A DNA stretch of 64,000 nucleotides from Paraburkholderia acidicola (GTDB lineage: Bacteria > Pseudomonadota > Gammaproteobacteria > Burkholderiales > Burkholderiaceae): contig NZ_MTZV01000004.1 in the NCBI RefSeq assembly GCF_002362315.1, positions 1,364,001 to 1,428,000 of the forward strand, given 5' to 3'. The translations under genes were made by a program, and so were the position numbers. Position 1 is the first letter of the stretch; every line of letters begins with the position of its first letter. The notes beneath the pieces are model-generated. The model ran no database searches and had not been told where the DNA came from. It saw only the letters and a program-made list of their open reading frames with translations. This document shows, piece by piece, positions 1 through 7,921 of this stretch.

Positions 1-613
1 GCTGCGCGTCGCTACACCCGACCTTCGGCGCATACGTCAGATAAACGCCGAGACTATCCGGCGAACTGAGCCCCGGACGCTCGCCGATCAACATCACGAC
101 GAGCTTCGTTCCAAGCAGCTCGCCAATCTCGTCACCGAGCGCGACACGCGCCTGCCGTGCCACCACCACCGGTCCGATCTGCCAGTCCGCCAGCCGCGGG
201 CACACCGCCTGCAGCAGCGGTATCGCCTGTTTCGATGCGGCAAAAGCCGATAGCCCGTCGCCGATCACGAACACGACGTCGGGCGGCTCGATATCGACGC
301 GCGACAGCACCTCGCGACTATCGTCCGACAGCCGCCGCCCGAGGTCCGGCCGCCGCAGATAGTGCTCGCGATCCGGTGCTGCGCTATGTACATCGAGCGT
401 CGTATAGCCGTTCGCGTACAACTGCGCATGCAGCGCGTCGGCATCGAGCGGCTGATGCACGGCGTCGCGCGCCTGCGCGTGCGAGAGATTGAACGCCAGC
501 AACGGTGCAGTCGGCAGGCTGTTGCCGGCGCGGCCCAACGCGATCCGCGCGTCGGTGAATTGACGCAACGTGTGCCATGGGTTCTTTTCGATTGAATCGT
601 TTGTGGCGTTCAT
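1..613 (-). CDS. eutC: Ethanolamine ammonia-lyase small subunit (partial, C-terminus off the window)
   Basis: The small subunit of the adenosylcobalamin-dependent lyase that splits ethanolamine into acetaldehyde and ammonia. The visible 204 codons start MNATNDSIEKNPWHTLRQFT and run through the typical EutC core (TDARIALGRAGNSLPT near residue 20, DVVFVIGDGLSAFAA near 120, VVMLIGERPGLSSPDSLG near 180). The start ATG overlaps the eutB stop in an ATGA junction, so the two are translationally coupled, as expected for subunits of one enzyme. The gene continues past base 1, so the C-terminus cannot be judged. Confidence 0.95.
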   Translation of the reverse strand, partial: MNATNDSIEKNPWHTLRQFTDARIALGRAGNSLPTAPLLAFNLSHAQARDAVHQPLDADALHAQLYANGYTTLDVHSAAPDREHYLRRPDLGRRLSDDSREVLSRVDIEPPDVVFVIGDGLSAFAASKQAIPLLQAVCPRLADWQIGPVVVARQARVALGDEIGELLGTKLVVMLIGERPGLSSPDSLGVYLTYAPKVGCSDAQ

Positions 614-2007
614 GGGAAATCCATCCATTCGCGTGCTCCTTCGAGCAACGGTTGCCGCGCCGCCGATGCACTCAGCAGCACGCCGCGCGCATCGGCGATC
701 TGCATCGATTCCAGCCACTCTTCGAATTCCGGCGCACGTCGCAGGCCAAGCACGTCGCGCACATAGAGCGCGTCATGAAACGACGTGCTCTGGTAGTTCA
801 GCATCACGTCGTCGGCACCCGGTACGCCCATGATGAAGTTGATCCCCGCGACGCCGAGCAACGTCAGCAGGTTGTCCATATCGTCCTGATCGGCTTCTGC
901 ATGATTCGTGTAGCAGATGTCGCAACCCATCGGCACGCCGAGCAGCTTGCCGCAAAAGTGGTCTTCGAGTCCCGCGCGGGTGATCTGCTTGCCGTCGTAC
1001 AGATACTCCGGGCCAATGAAGCCAACCACCGTATTGACGAGAAACGGATCGAAGCGGCGCGCGACGGCATACGCGCGCACCTCGCAGGTCTGCTGGTCGA
1101 CGCCGTGATGCGCGTTCGCGGACAGTGCGCTGCCCTGCCCGGTTTCGAAATACATCACGTTGTTGCCCACGGTGCCGCGCTTGAGCGACAACGCGGCCTC
1201 GTGTGCTTCCTGCAGCAGCGCGAGCGAGATGCCGAAGCCCGCGTTCGCCTGTTCCGTGCCGGCGATCGACTGGAACACGAGATCGACGGGTGCGCCTTTC
1301 TCGATCGCGGCGATGGTGTTCGTGACGTGTGTCAGAACACACGACTGCGTCGGCACCTGGTAGCGTTCGCGGAAATCGTCGATCATCCGCAGCAGCAATG
1401 TGATGGCGGCGAGGCTGTCGGTGGCCGGGTTGATGCCGATCATCGCGTCGCCGCAGCCGTACATCAGACCGTCGAGCATCGATGCGGCGATGCCTTTGAC
1501 GTCGTCGGTGGGATGGTTCGGTTGCAGCCGCACCGACATGTGGCCCGGCAATCCGACCGTGTTGCGAAAACGCGTGACCACCGGTCGCTTGCGTGCGACC
1601 GCAACCAGATCCTGATTGCGCATCAACTTCGATACGGCCGCGACCATTTCCGGCGTCAATCCCGCGGTAATGCGCGTGAGCGCGGCCGCATCGGTTGAGC
1701 TGGTCAGCAACCAGTTGCGAAAATCGCCCACCGTCAGATGGGCGATTTCGGCAAACGCTCCGAGCGAATGACTGTCGACGATCAGACGCGTGACTTCGTC
1801 GCTTTCATACGGAATCAACGCGTCGTTGAGAAATGCGCGCAACGGCACCTGTGCGAGCGCCATTTTCGCGGCAACGCGCTCTTCCTCGCTCGCTGCGGCG
1901 ACACCCGCGAGCTGATCGCCCGAGCGCAGCGGGCTGGCCTTCGCCAGCAACGCCTTGAGGTCGGCGAAGCGGTAGACGCGGCTACCAATGGTTTCGGCGT
2001 AGCTCAT
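610..2007 (-). CDS. eutB: Ethanolamine ammonia-lyase large subunit
   Basis: The catalytic TIM-barrel subunit of ethanolamine ammonia-lyase, 465 residues, close to the family length. The N-terminus MSYAETIGSRVYRFADLKAL and later stretches such as CDICYTNHAEADQDD (about residue 360) and INFIMGVPGADDVMLNYQST (about 390) are typical of EutB. It lies 45 bases after an ethanolamine permease and overlaps eutC by four bases, so permease, EutB and EutC form one operon for using ethanolamine as carbon and nitrogen source. No microcompartment shell genes are seen, so this is the short, shell-less version of the pathway found in many soil betaproteobacteria. Confidence 0.97.
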   Translation of the reverse strand: MSYAETIGSRVYRFADLKALLAKASPLRSGDQLAGVAAASEEERVAAKMALAQVPLRAFLNDALIPYESDEVTRLIVDSHSLGAFAEIAHLTVGDFRNWLLTSSTDAAALTRITAGLTPEMVAAVSKLMRNQDLVAVARKRPVVTRFRNTVGLPGHMSVRLQPNHPTDDVKGIAASMLDGLMYGCGDAMIGINPATDSLAAITLLLRMIDDFRERYQVPTQSCVLTHVTNTIAAIEKGAPVDLVFQSIAGTEQANAGFGISLALLQEAHEAALSLKRGTVGNNVMYFETGQGSALSANAHHGVDQQTCEVRAYAVARRFDPFLVNTVVGFIGPEYLYDGKQITRAGLEDHFCGKLLGVPMGCDICYTNHAEADQDDMDNLLTLLGVAGINFIMGVPGADDVMLNYQSTSFHDALYVRDVLGLRRAPEFEEWLESMQIADARGVLLSASAARQPLLEGAREWMDFP

Positions 2008-2052
2008 GAGCGTGTTCCGGCTGCCGTCCTGTGTGCGTCTATCACGGTTGCG

Positions 2053-3456
2053 TCACTCTTCGAGCAACGCATCGGCGGGCGCGATCTCGCGCTGATGACG
2101 CGTCAACAGGAAGTAGACGTAGCCGAGCGCCACGAAGATGGCGAACACCACGGCGACCAGGAAATTGAAGTAGACCATCGTCGCAAGCGAGATCACCGCG
2201 GCCACCAATGCGAATGCCGGAAAGTACGGGAACAGTGGCGCGCGGAACGGCCGCTCCATCTGCGGCTCCGAGCGACGCAGCTTGAACAGCGCCAGCATGC
2301 TGATGATGTACATCACGATCGCGCCGAATACCGACATCGTCACGATGTTCGCAGTCAGCGTCTGGCCGCCGAACTGGATCAGCTCATCGCTATAGATCGC
2401 CGCGATGCCGATCACGCCGCCCGCGAGAATCGCGCGATGCGGTGTCTTGAAGCGCGGATGAACCTTGGCGAGCCATTCGGGCAGATAGCCGGCACGCGCC
2501 AGCGCGAAGATCTGCCGCGAATAGCCGAGGATGATGCCGTGAAACGATGCGACGAGGCCGAACAGCCCGAGCCACACGAGCATGTGCATCCAGCCGCTGT
2601 TCTCGCCGACGATGTACTTCATCGCTTGCGGCAACGGGTCGTTGATGTTGGCCAGCTTGGTCCAGTCGCCAGCGCCGCCCGCGAACACCATCACGCCGAC
2701 CGCGAGCGCGACCAGCGTCAGGATGCCCGTCACGTAGGCGATCGGGATCGAGCGTTTCGGGTTCTTTGCTTCCTCGGCGGCCATCGCGACGCCTTCGATC
2801 GCGAGGAAGAACCAGATCGCGAACGGAATCGCCGCGAACATGCCGTGGAATGAGCCAAAGCTGAAATGATCGGACCCGGACCACCCGCCTTTCGTGAAAT
2901 GCGCCCACTCGAAGCCCGGCGACACGACGCCCATGAACACCAGCAACTCGAAGATTGCGAGTAGCGTCACGCAAAGCTCGAACGTCGCTGCGACCTGCAC
3001 ACCGACGATGTTGAGCGCCATGAACACGAGATACGCGCCCATCGCCGCGTGTTTGGGTTCGAGCCCGGGAAACTGCACATGCAGATAGGCACCGATGGCA
3101 AGTGCGATGGCGGGCGGCGCGAACACGAACTCGACGAGCGTCGCCGCGCCGGCGATAAAGCCGCCGGTCGGGCCGAACGCACGCCGCGCATAGGCGAACG
3201 GGCCGCCGGCCTGCGGAATCGAGGTGGTGAGTTCGGTGAAACTGAAGATGAAGGTCGTGTACATCGCCGCGATGAAGACCGCCGTCGCGACGAAACCGAG
3301 TGTGCCGGCGGTCGCCCAACCGTAACTCCAGCCGAAATACTCGCCGGAAATGACGAGACCCACCGCAATGCCCCATAACTGCCAGGTGCCGAGCGTCTGC
3401 TGCAACTCGTGGTGCGTCACCTTGCCGACATGCTGACCCTTCGACTCTGATTTCAC
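2053..3456 (-). CDS. Ethanolamine permease, APC superfamily
   Basis: An inner-membrane amino acid/polyamine/organocation transporter with about twelve hydrophobic segments. The N-terminal motif GTWQLWGIAVGLVISGEYFG and the following SIPQAGGPFAYARRAFGP are characteristic of ethanolamine permeases. I place the start at a GTG at 3456 because an AGGAGAG ribosome site lies five bases before it; an ATG 27 bases further upstream (3483) is possible but has no comparable site. The operon with eutB and eutC supports ethanolamine as substrate. Length about 467 residues. Confidence 0.9.
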   Translation of the reverse strand: MKSESKGQHVGKVTHHELQQTLGTWQLWGIAVGLVISGEYFGWSYGWATAGTLGFVATAVFIAAMYTTFIFSFTELTTSIPQAGGPFAYARRAFGPTGGFIAGAATLVEFVFAPPAIALAIGAYLHVQFPGLEPKHAAMGAYLVFMALNIVGVQVAATFELCVTLLAIFELLVFMGVVSPGFEWAHFTKGGWSGSDHFSFGSFHGMFAAIPFAIWFFLAIEGVAMAAEEAKNPKRSIPIAYVTGILTLVALAVGVMVFAGGAGDWTKLANINDPLPQAMKYIVGENSGWMHMLVWLGLFGLVASFHGIILGYSRQIFALARAGYLPEWLAKVHPRFKTPHRAILAGGVIGIAAIYSDELIQFGGQTLTANIVTMSVFGAIVMYIISMLALFKLRRSEPQMERPFRAPLFPYFPAFALVAAVISLATMVYFNFLVAVVFAIFVALGYVYFLLTRHQREIAPADALLEE

Positions 3457-3691
3457 CGGACTCTCCTGAGGTAGGCAGCCCATCGCGGCCGCACGAGGCG
3501 GGCCAGCAGACAGGCTTTTACCGATGGTAGAGAGCCATAAATCGAGGTGTTATCGAAAATCGGCAATGTTTCTGGCTAGTTCGGCCAATCTGGCCGCTCG
3601 TAGAGGCGGCGGCCGGTATCGGTCGATTCTGCGGTATCGGCTCAATCGGGGCGGGTTATTTTTCCTGCCTATGCTTGCGGGATGATCGGCT

Positions 3692-4738
3692 CTAACCGAC
3701 GAGCATCCGCTCAGCCCATTTTGTCGCCTTCAACCTGGCATAGGCGCGATCGACGGTCTCCAGGTCGTGCGCGCGACCGCTCGCGTGCATGCCTTGAAGC
3801 TCGGGGAGATCGAGATCGACGGACGTGCAGTGCCGATAGTCGCGAACGCGCATGTCGGCGGGGATCGTCGTGAAGAAGGCCGCGGTGGGGACATCGAATC
3901 CAGCTGCAATGTGGACAGCCGCGGTGTCCGACGTGAGGAGGAAACGCGCATTCTTTACCCACGTCAGGAAGTGCGCCGTGTCGGGCGATAGCGATGTGAT
4001 GTCGGTGTAGCGCTCATGCGCGATCGCGCCGAACCCCAGCACCGGAAGATGAAATTTTTCCCACAGACGATCTACCGCTTCAGCGCGGAATGAATCGGGA
4101 ATGCTGCGTACCGGTGTGCTGGCTGTCGGGCATAGCAGCACGTACTCTTGCGGCGCCCATGCGCTTTTCAGTGCGGGCACAGCGGCCTGCTTGAGCCAGT
4201 CATTCGATTTGTCTTGTGCGGCGATATCTCCCGGCTCGATGCCGAGTGCCCACAAGAAGAAGTCGATCATCGGCATCGACGCGAAGTTCACCCAGAACAG
4301 ATGATTGCCGATGTCGAGCTGGAGTTCGTCCTTGGGAAGCGATGCGAGGGGAACCGGAAGATCGACTACCGAACCGAAAACCGGCGCTGCGAGTTCGTAT
4401 AGCTGCTTCACGTACGTCGGCGCCTGGTTGGGACGATAGATCGTGAAAGACAAGCCCGGATGCTGCTTCTTGATGGCGGCCAGCGCGGTGAGCCCCATGA
4501 TCGAATCGCCTAACGCGACGCCCATTCCGTTGATGACGTGCACGTGAGTCACGCCCGAATAGTCCATTTTGAAGGGCGTGATGTTGGCGTTTCTGATTGC
4601 TGCGACGGTCGACAAGGCGCGATAGGTTTCTACGGGTGCATCAGTGACTTCAAGATCGTAGGAGGCGACGATCTGCTCGTCGTGTGAGAGAAGCGAGCCG
4701 GGGTTGGATAGTGCGGAAACGGGGTCCAGGAAAGTCAT
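3692..4738 (-). CDS. Glycosyltransferase family 9-like (heptosyltransferase-like) protein
   Basis: A 348-residue protein resembling ADP-heptose:LPS heptosyltransferases. The N-terminal domain contains GMGVALGDSIMGLTALAAIK near residue 71, like the G(D)-rich donor-side loop of the family, and the C-terminal domain holds NARFLLTSDTAAVHIAAGF near residue 270, the typical GT9 motif for nucleotide-sugar binding, followed by PTAAFFTTI. No LPS or O-antigen cluster surrounds it, so donor and acceptor are unknown. It could act on LPS core, a glycoprotein or a secondary metabolite. Confidence 0.75.
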   Translation of the reverse strand: MTFLDPVSALSNPGSLLSHDEQIVASYDLEVTDAPVETYRALSTVAAIRNANITPFKMDYSGVTHVHVINGMGVALGDSIMGLTALAAIKKQHPGLSFTIYRPNQAPTYVKQLYELAAPVFGSVVDLPVPLASLPKDELQLDIGNHLFWVNFASMPMIDFFLWALGIEPGDIAAQDKSNDWLKQAAVPALKSAWAPQEYVLLCPTASTPVRSIPDSFRAEAVDRLWEKFHLPVLGFGAIAHERYTDITSLSPDTAHFLTWVKNARFLLTSDTAAVHIAAGFDVPTAAFFTTIPADMRVRDYRHCTSVDLDLPELQGMHASGRAHDLETVDRAYARLKATKWAERMLVG

Positions 4739-4822
4739 GGGTTGAGCTGTACGGGAAAGTTGAATGTTGGCGACAGGTTCCTGCGGATTCTCGCTAGAAC
4801 CGACCGCTGAATACTGACCGCA

Positions 4823-5539
4823 TTAGCCACCACTGCGTAGTGGCTTCGCAAGTTTTGCGTCGCAATTCCAGCTTCTGCCGCGTATCGCGGCGACCTGTGC
4901 GATGGCTGGGCTACGCCACTCGGGTGGCAACTTGCAGACATGGTGCGTCGAGCGCTTCGCGGTATCGTCATCGTCCGGAGGGTCGTAGTTCGCGTGTATG
5001 TCTCCCGTCAATGCATTAACGCTCGTATGGAAGTCGCCACCGCCGTCCGCGACGCTATGCGAATCCCAACTCTCTTCGTCCCATCCTGCTATGACCCATT
5101 GTCCGTCACGTATCGTCAGATGCCATGTCTCGATCCAGCGCAGCGGACCACCACCGCCGGTGTTTTGCACGACCAGGGAACCGCCTTTCACTTCGAGCGG
5201 CTGAAGCGGATCGCCCTCGGCGCCACCCTCTCCCGGACCCATCGCGACGGCATCGTTCGAGAGGACGCCTTTTCCATCGACGAAGATACGCAAGCGGCGC
5301 GGTTCATCTTCGTGGGCGCGCAGTACGTCGATGCAGGCATTTACGTGATTGCTCGAGCCGAAAGCGCCGCGCACGCTGTCGTCGATTGCGTAGCCTGCGT
5401 CGACTTTTGCACATGGGGTTGCGTTTGCGTTGATCGCTTCTGAACTGGCCGCGTGTGAAGAAGCGGATACGGTCAGTGTCATGAGTGCGAGCAACATGTG
5501 TGTGCGAAAGAGCCTGGATTTCGGTTGAAAATCACGCAT
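4823..5539 (-). CDS. Secreted protein of unknown function
   Basis: About 238 residues with a clear N-terminal signal peptide (MRDFQPKSRLFRTHMLLALMTLTVSASSHA, cleavage probably after the SHA). I chose the start at 5539 because it puts the charged-hydrophobic signal at the N-terminus and a GGAG lies about ten bases upstream; longer readings add unlikely sequence. The mature part has a DDSVRGAFGSS region, a VVQNTGGGGPLRW stretch, DGQWVIAGWDEESWDS and an acidic DPPDDDD tail region, with cysteines that could form disulphides. I do not recognise a family. It is probably periplasmic. Confidence 0.65.
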   Translation of the reverse strand: MRDFQPKSRLFRTHMLLALMTLTVSASSHAASSEAINANATPCAKVDAGYAIDDSVRGAFGSSNHVNACIDVLRAHEDEPRRLRIFVDGKGVLSNDAVAMGPGEGGAEGDPLQPLEVKGGSLVVQNTGGGGPLRWIETWHLTIRDGQWVIAGWDEESWDSHSVADGGGDFHTSVNALTGDIHANYDPPDDDDTAKRSTHHVCKLPPEWRSPAIAQVAAIRGRSWNCDAKLAKPLRSGG

Positions 5540-5901
5540 GATGAGCTTGCTCCAGAAGTCCAGAAGAACGGTGCATACGATACATGCATTGCGTTGAACG
5601 GTGCGGGCATCGCTGATGATAGATCGATCACACTCGAAAAGCCTGTAATGCGCTTTGTTGCACAGCACAGATGAGTCTGATCAGCAAAACCTTCGTCCTG
5701 AGCAAGCGCAGCTCAATCGAAGCGCCCTCCTGCCTCGTATCGTTCCCATGCGGCAAAGAATACGCCTTCCCTTTTAGCGAGCGATTGCCGCTCGCGCAGC
5801 GATCGCCCACGAACCAAAGACGCGGCCGCCCTGTGCCGGCAGATTCGAATAAACCCTCAATCAAGCGAGTTGCCGATAAATACTTCGCATGTTAATAAAT
5901 G

Positions 5902-5919
5902 TATTTCGCACACGAAATA
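5902..5919. promoter_or_regulatory. Perfect inverted repeat, candidate MarR operator
   Basis: TATTTCG and CGAAATA are perfect 7-base arms around a CACA centre, only five bases before the hydrolase start at 5925. A similar half-site (TACTTCGCA) lies at 5881-5889. The second gene of the operon is a MarR regulator, and MarR proteins usually bind such 16-20 base palindromes in their own promoter. The remaining 5540-5901 sequence holds no gene I can support. Confidence 0.5.
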
Positions 5920-5924
5920 AAAAC

Positions 5925-6788
5925 ATGCCGACGACTTCTTATCCCGTTCGCTGCGCCGACGGCTTTTTGCTGGAGGTGACGACGCATCAGTCCGAACGAA
6001 CGGCGAAGGCGGTGGTGCAGATCAATCCCGCCACCGCCGTCACCGAGCGCATGTATTTTGCGTTCGCCGAGCATCTCGTCGCGAATGGATTCGACGTCGT
6101 CACGTACAACTATCGCGGTGTGGGCAAGAAAGGGCCGCACCCGAAGTCGCTTGATGCCGGGTTCATGACGTGGGCCGACCAGGATGTCGAAGCGGTCACC
6201 CGGTGGACCTCCGAGCGATACCAACCCGTTCCTCATCTGGTCGTTGGCCATAGCTTTGGTGGACACGCGATCGGCCTGAGCGCGAGTAGTCAACTGCTCT
6301 CAGGGGCCGTGATGATCTGCGCGCACGCAGGTTGCCTGCGCTTCATTCGCCCATGGAGCGAGCGTCTGCGAGTCGCGTTGCTTCTCAAGGTATTGGGCCC
6401 GCTTTGTGCGCGAACCATTGGCTTTGCTCCGGGGCGCAAGCTCGGCATTGGCGAAGATCTTCCTGGACAGATCATGCTCGACTGGTCGCGCTGGACCAGC
6501 TTGCCAAGGTACTTTTTCGACGATCCTGAGACACAGGCACTTGAGCGCTTTCGGCGGCCTAGCCTGCCTATACTGTCGCTCGGCATGAGCGACGACCGTT
6601 GGGCGCCCGTCGAAGCAATCGATCTCATCGCAGGACAACTGTCGAACTGCCAGGTGGAACGCCGGCAATTCAACCCGTCTGACAGCCGTAACCAACCGAT
6701 CGGACATCTTGGCTTCTTCAGGCGGCATCACGCCGATACGTTATGGCCCATCGTCACGCAATGGCTTGAACAACACACATTCGAGTGA
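5925..6788 (+). CDS. Alpha/beta hydrolase (serine hydrolase)
   Basis: 287 residues of the alpha/beta hydrolase superfamily, related to S33 peptidase/esterase-like proteins. The nucleophile elbow GHSFG (VVGHSFGGHA, near residue 104) gives the catalytic serine, and the N-terminal FDVVTYNYRGVGKKG resembles the oxyanion-hole region. A late HLGFF supplies a plausible catalytic histidine. The start at 5925 is preferred over one at 5889 because it lies just after the palindrome and gives a normal N-terminus, though no strong ribosome site is visible. Five bases separate it from the downstream marR gene, so they are cotranscribed. The substrate is unknown. Confidence 0.8.
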   Translation: MPTTSYPVRCADGFLLEVTTHQSERTAKAVVQINPATAVTERMYFAFAEHLVANGFDVVTYNYRGVGKKGPHPKSLDAGFMTWADQDVEAVTRWTSERYQPVPHLVVGHSFGGHAIGLSASSQLLSGAVMICAHAGCLRFIRPWSERLRVALLLKVLGPLCARTIGFAPGRKLGIGEDLPGQIMLDWSRWTSLPRYFFDDPETQALERFRRPSLPILSLGMSDDRWAPVEAIDLIAGQLSNCQVERRQFNPSDSRNQPIGHLGFFRRHHADTLWPIVTQWLEQHTFE

Positions 6789-6793
6789 AATGA

Positions 6794-7219
6794 ATGGCAC
6801 GGGATCGTAGATATGTGTTCCTTCTGAACACGGCTCAAAGAGCACTGCAGCGTTATCTGGACCGGCAGGCCGCCGAACAGACTGGAATCAGTGTCACTCA
6901 TGCCGGAGCATTGTTCGTTCTCCAGCGACAGGACGGTGCACTCAGTGGAGAAGTCGCGGAAGCACTGGATATCGCGCCATCCGCGATGACGGGACTGGCT
7001 GACCGGATGGTGAAAGCCGGGTTGATCGAACGACGTATGGACGAGTTCGACGGGCGAAGCAGTCGGCTATGGCTCACGAAATCTGGCCGTGCTGCGGCGA
7101 CACAGGCAAAGAAGCAACTCGGTCCGTTGAACGAAGCGCTGACCGAGGGCTTTGACGATCACGAACTGGAGGTTGTCTGCCGGTGGCTCGCCGCCGTGCG
7201 TGAACGGTTCCCCAGCTAG
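6794..7219 (+). CDS. MarR-family transcriptional regulator
   Basis: A 141-residue winged-helix dimer regulator. The DNA-binding segment runs through LSGEVAEALDIAPSAMTGLA (helix-turn-helix, about residues 51-70), then the wing DEFDGRSSRLWLTKSG with the conserved D-x-R-S-x-x-L-x-T pattern of MarR proteins. It follows the hydrolase by five bases and probably represses its own operon through the palindrome at 5902-5919. Its ligand may be the hydrolase substrate or product; that is inference. Confidence 0.88.
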   Translation: MARDRRYVFLLNTAQRALQRYLDRQAAEQTGISVTHAGALFVLQRQDGALSGEVAEALDIAPSAMTGLADRMVKAGLIERRMDEFDGRSSRLWLTKSGRAAATQAKKQLGPLNEALTEGFDDHELEVVCRWLAAVRERFPS

Positions 7220-7227
7220 GGGTTGCT

Positions 7228-7767
7228 TCATTCCGGCTTTGGTTCGCTCAGGATATCGAGCGCCTCACGAGAAAAATCCACCCAGAACTGTTCCTGCGCG
7301 ATGCCCGCCTTGAGCACCAGGTGCTGAAGACGCGCCGCTCGCGACGTGGGGTTCCCCGGGAAATCACGTGCCTCGATTTCCCGATACAGATCGAGCTTCT
7401 CCTGATGCAGCACAAGACGCCGCTCGATTTCCGTCTCCAGTCCAACAGGACCTAGCACCGCCTCCCCACGCAACCGCACCATCAACTCGTCGCGAAGCGG
7501 CGTAGGGTCGTCGCTTTCAGCGATCCAGCGACGCAGCTCCTTTTTGCCGGCCGGCAGAATCCGGTAGGCACGCTTGCGGCCGCGCCCCGACTCAGCGGGC
7601 AACGACTCGATCCAGCCCGCGTCCTCCAGACGACCCAGTTCGCGATAGATCTGCTGATGGGTTGCCTGCCAGAAATAGCCGATCGAGCGGTCGAAACGGT
7701 CCGCGAGTTCCGAACCGGAACCGGAACGTTCGGCCAGCGAAGTGAGGAGTGCGTGAGGCAAGGACAT
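7228..7767 (-). CDS. PadR-family transcriptional regulator
   Basis: About 179 residues. The N-terminal winged helix MSLPHALLTSLAERSGSGSE (1-20), then the motif FWQATHQQIYRELGRLEDAGW (about 36-56) is the PadR signature; the C-terminal coiled segment (EIERRLVLHQEKLDLYREIE) matches the Vir-like C-terminal domain. I start at 7767 because this places the PadR domain at the N-terminus; a start further upstream would lie across the operator region. It is divergent from the FadH-type gene and two palindromes lie in between, so it most likely represses that gene and itself. Confidence 0.88.
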   Translation of the reverse strand: MSLPHALLTSLAERSGSGSELADRFDRSIGYFWQATHQQIYRELGRLEDAGWIESLPAESGRGRKRAYRILPAGKKELRRWIAESDDPTPLRDELMVRLRGEAVLGPVGLETEIERRLVLHQEKLDLYREIEARDFPGNPTSRAARLQHLVLKAGIAQEQFWVDFSREALDILSEPKPE

Positions 7768-7843
7768 GTCGAATCGGATCAGCAAGGGCCACGGGAATAC
7801 GCGCATCTTGCCATATTGGGGACACAGGATCGTTCCTGGAAAA

Positions 7844-7903
7844 TTTAATGCAACTAGTTGCATTAAAGCAGACTGCCGGCTAGTATTCGTGCAACTTGTT
7901 GCA
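7844..7903. promoter_or_regulatory. Two PadR operator palindromes over a divergent promoter
   Basis: A perfect 24-base palindrome occupies 7844-7867, with core ATGCAACTAGTTGCAT. A second site, TGCAAC-TT-GTTGCA, is at 7890-7903. Their centres are 41 bases apart, close to four helical turns. For the rightward gene, TTGCAT (7859-7864) and TAGTAT (7881-7886) form a -35/-10 pair with a 16-base gap. The first operator therefore covers the -35 box and the second lies at the expected start of transcription, a textbook repression layout. Confidence 0.75.
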
Positions 7904-7921
7904 TAGACGGAGACGCTTTCG

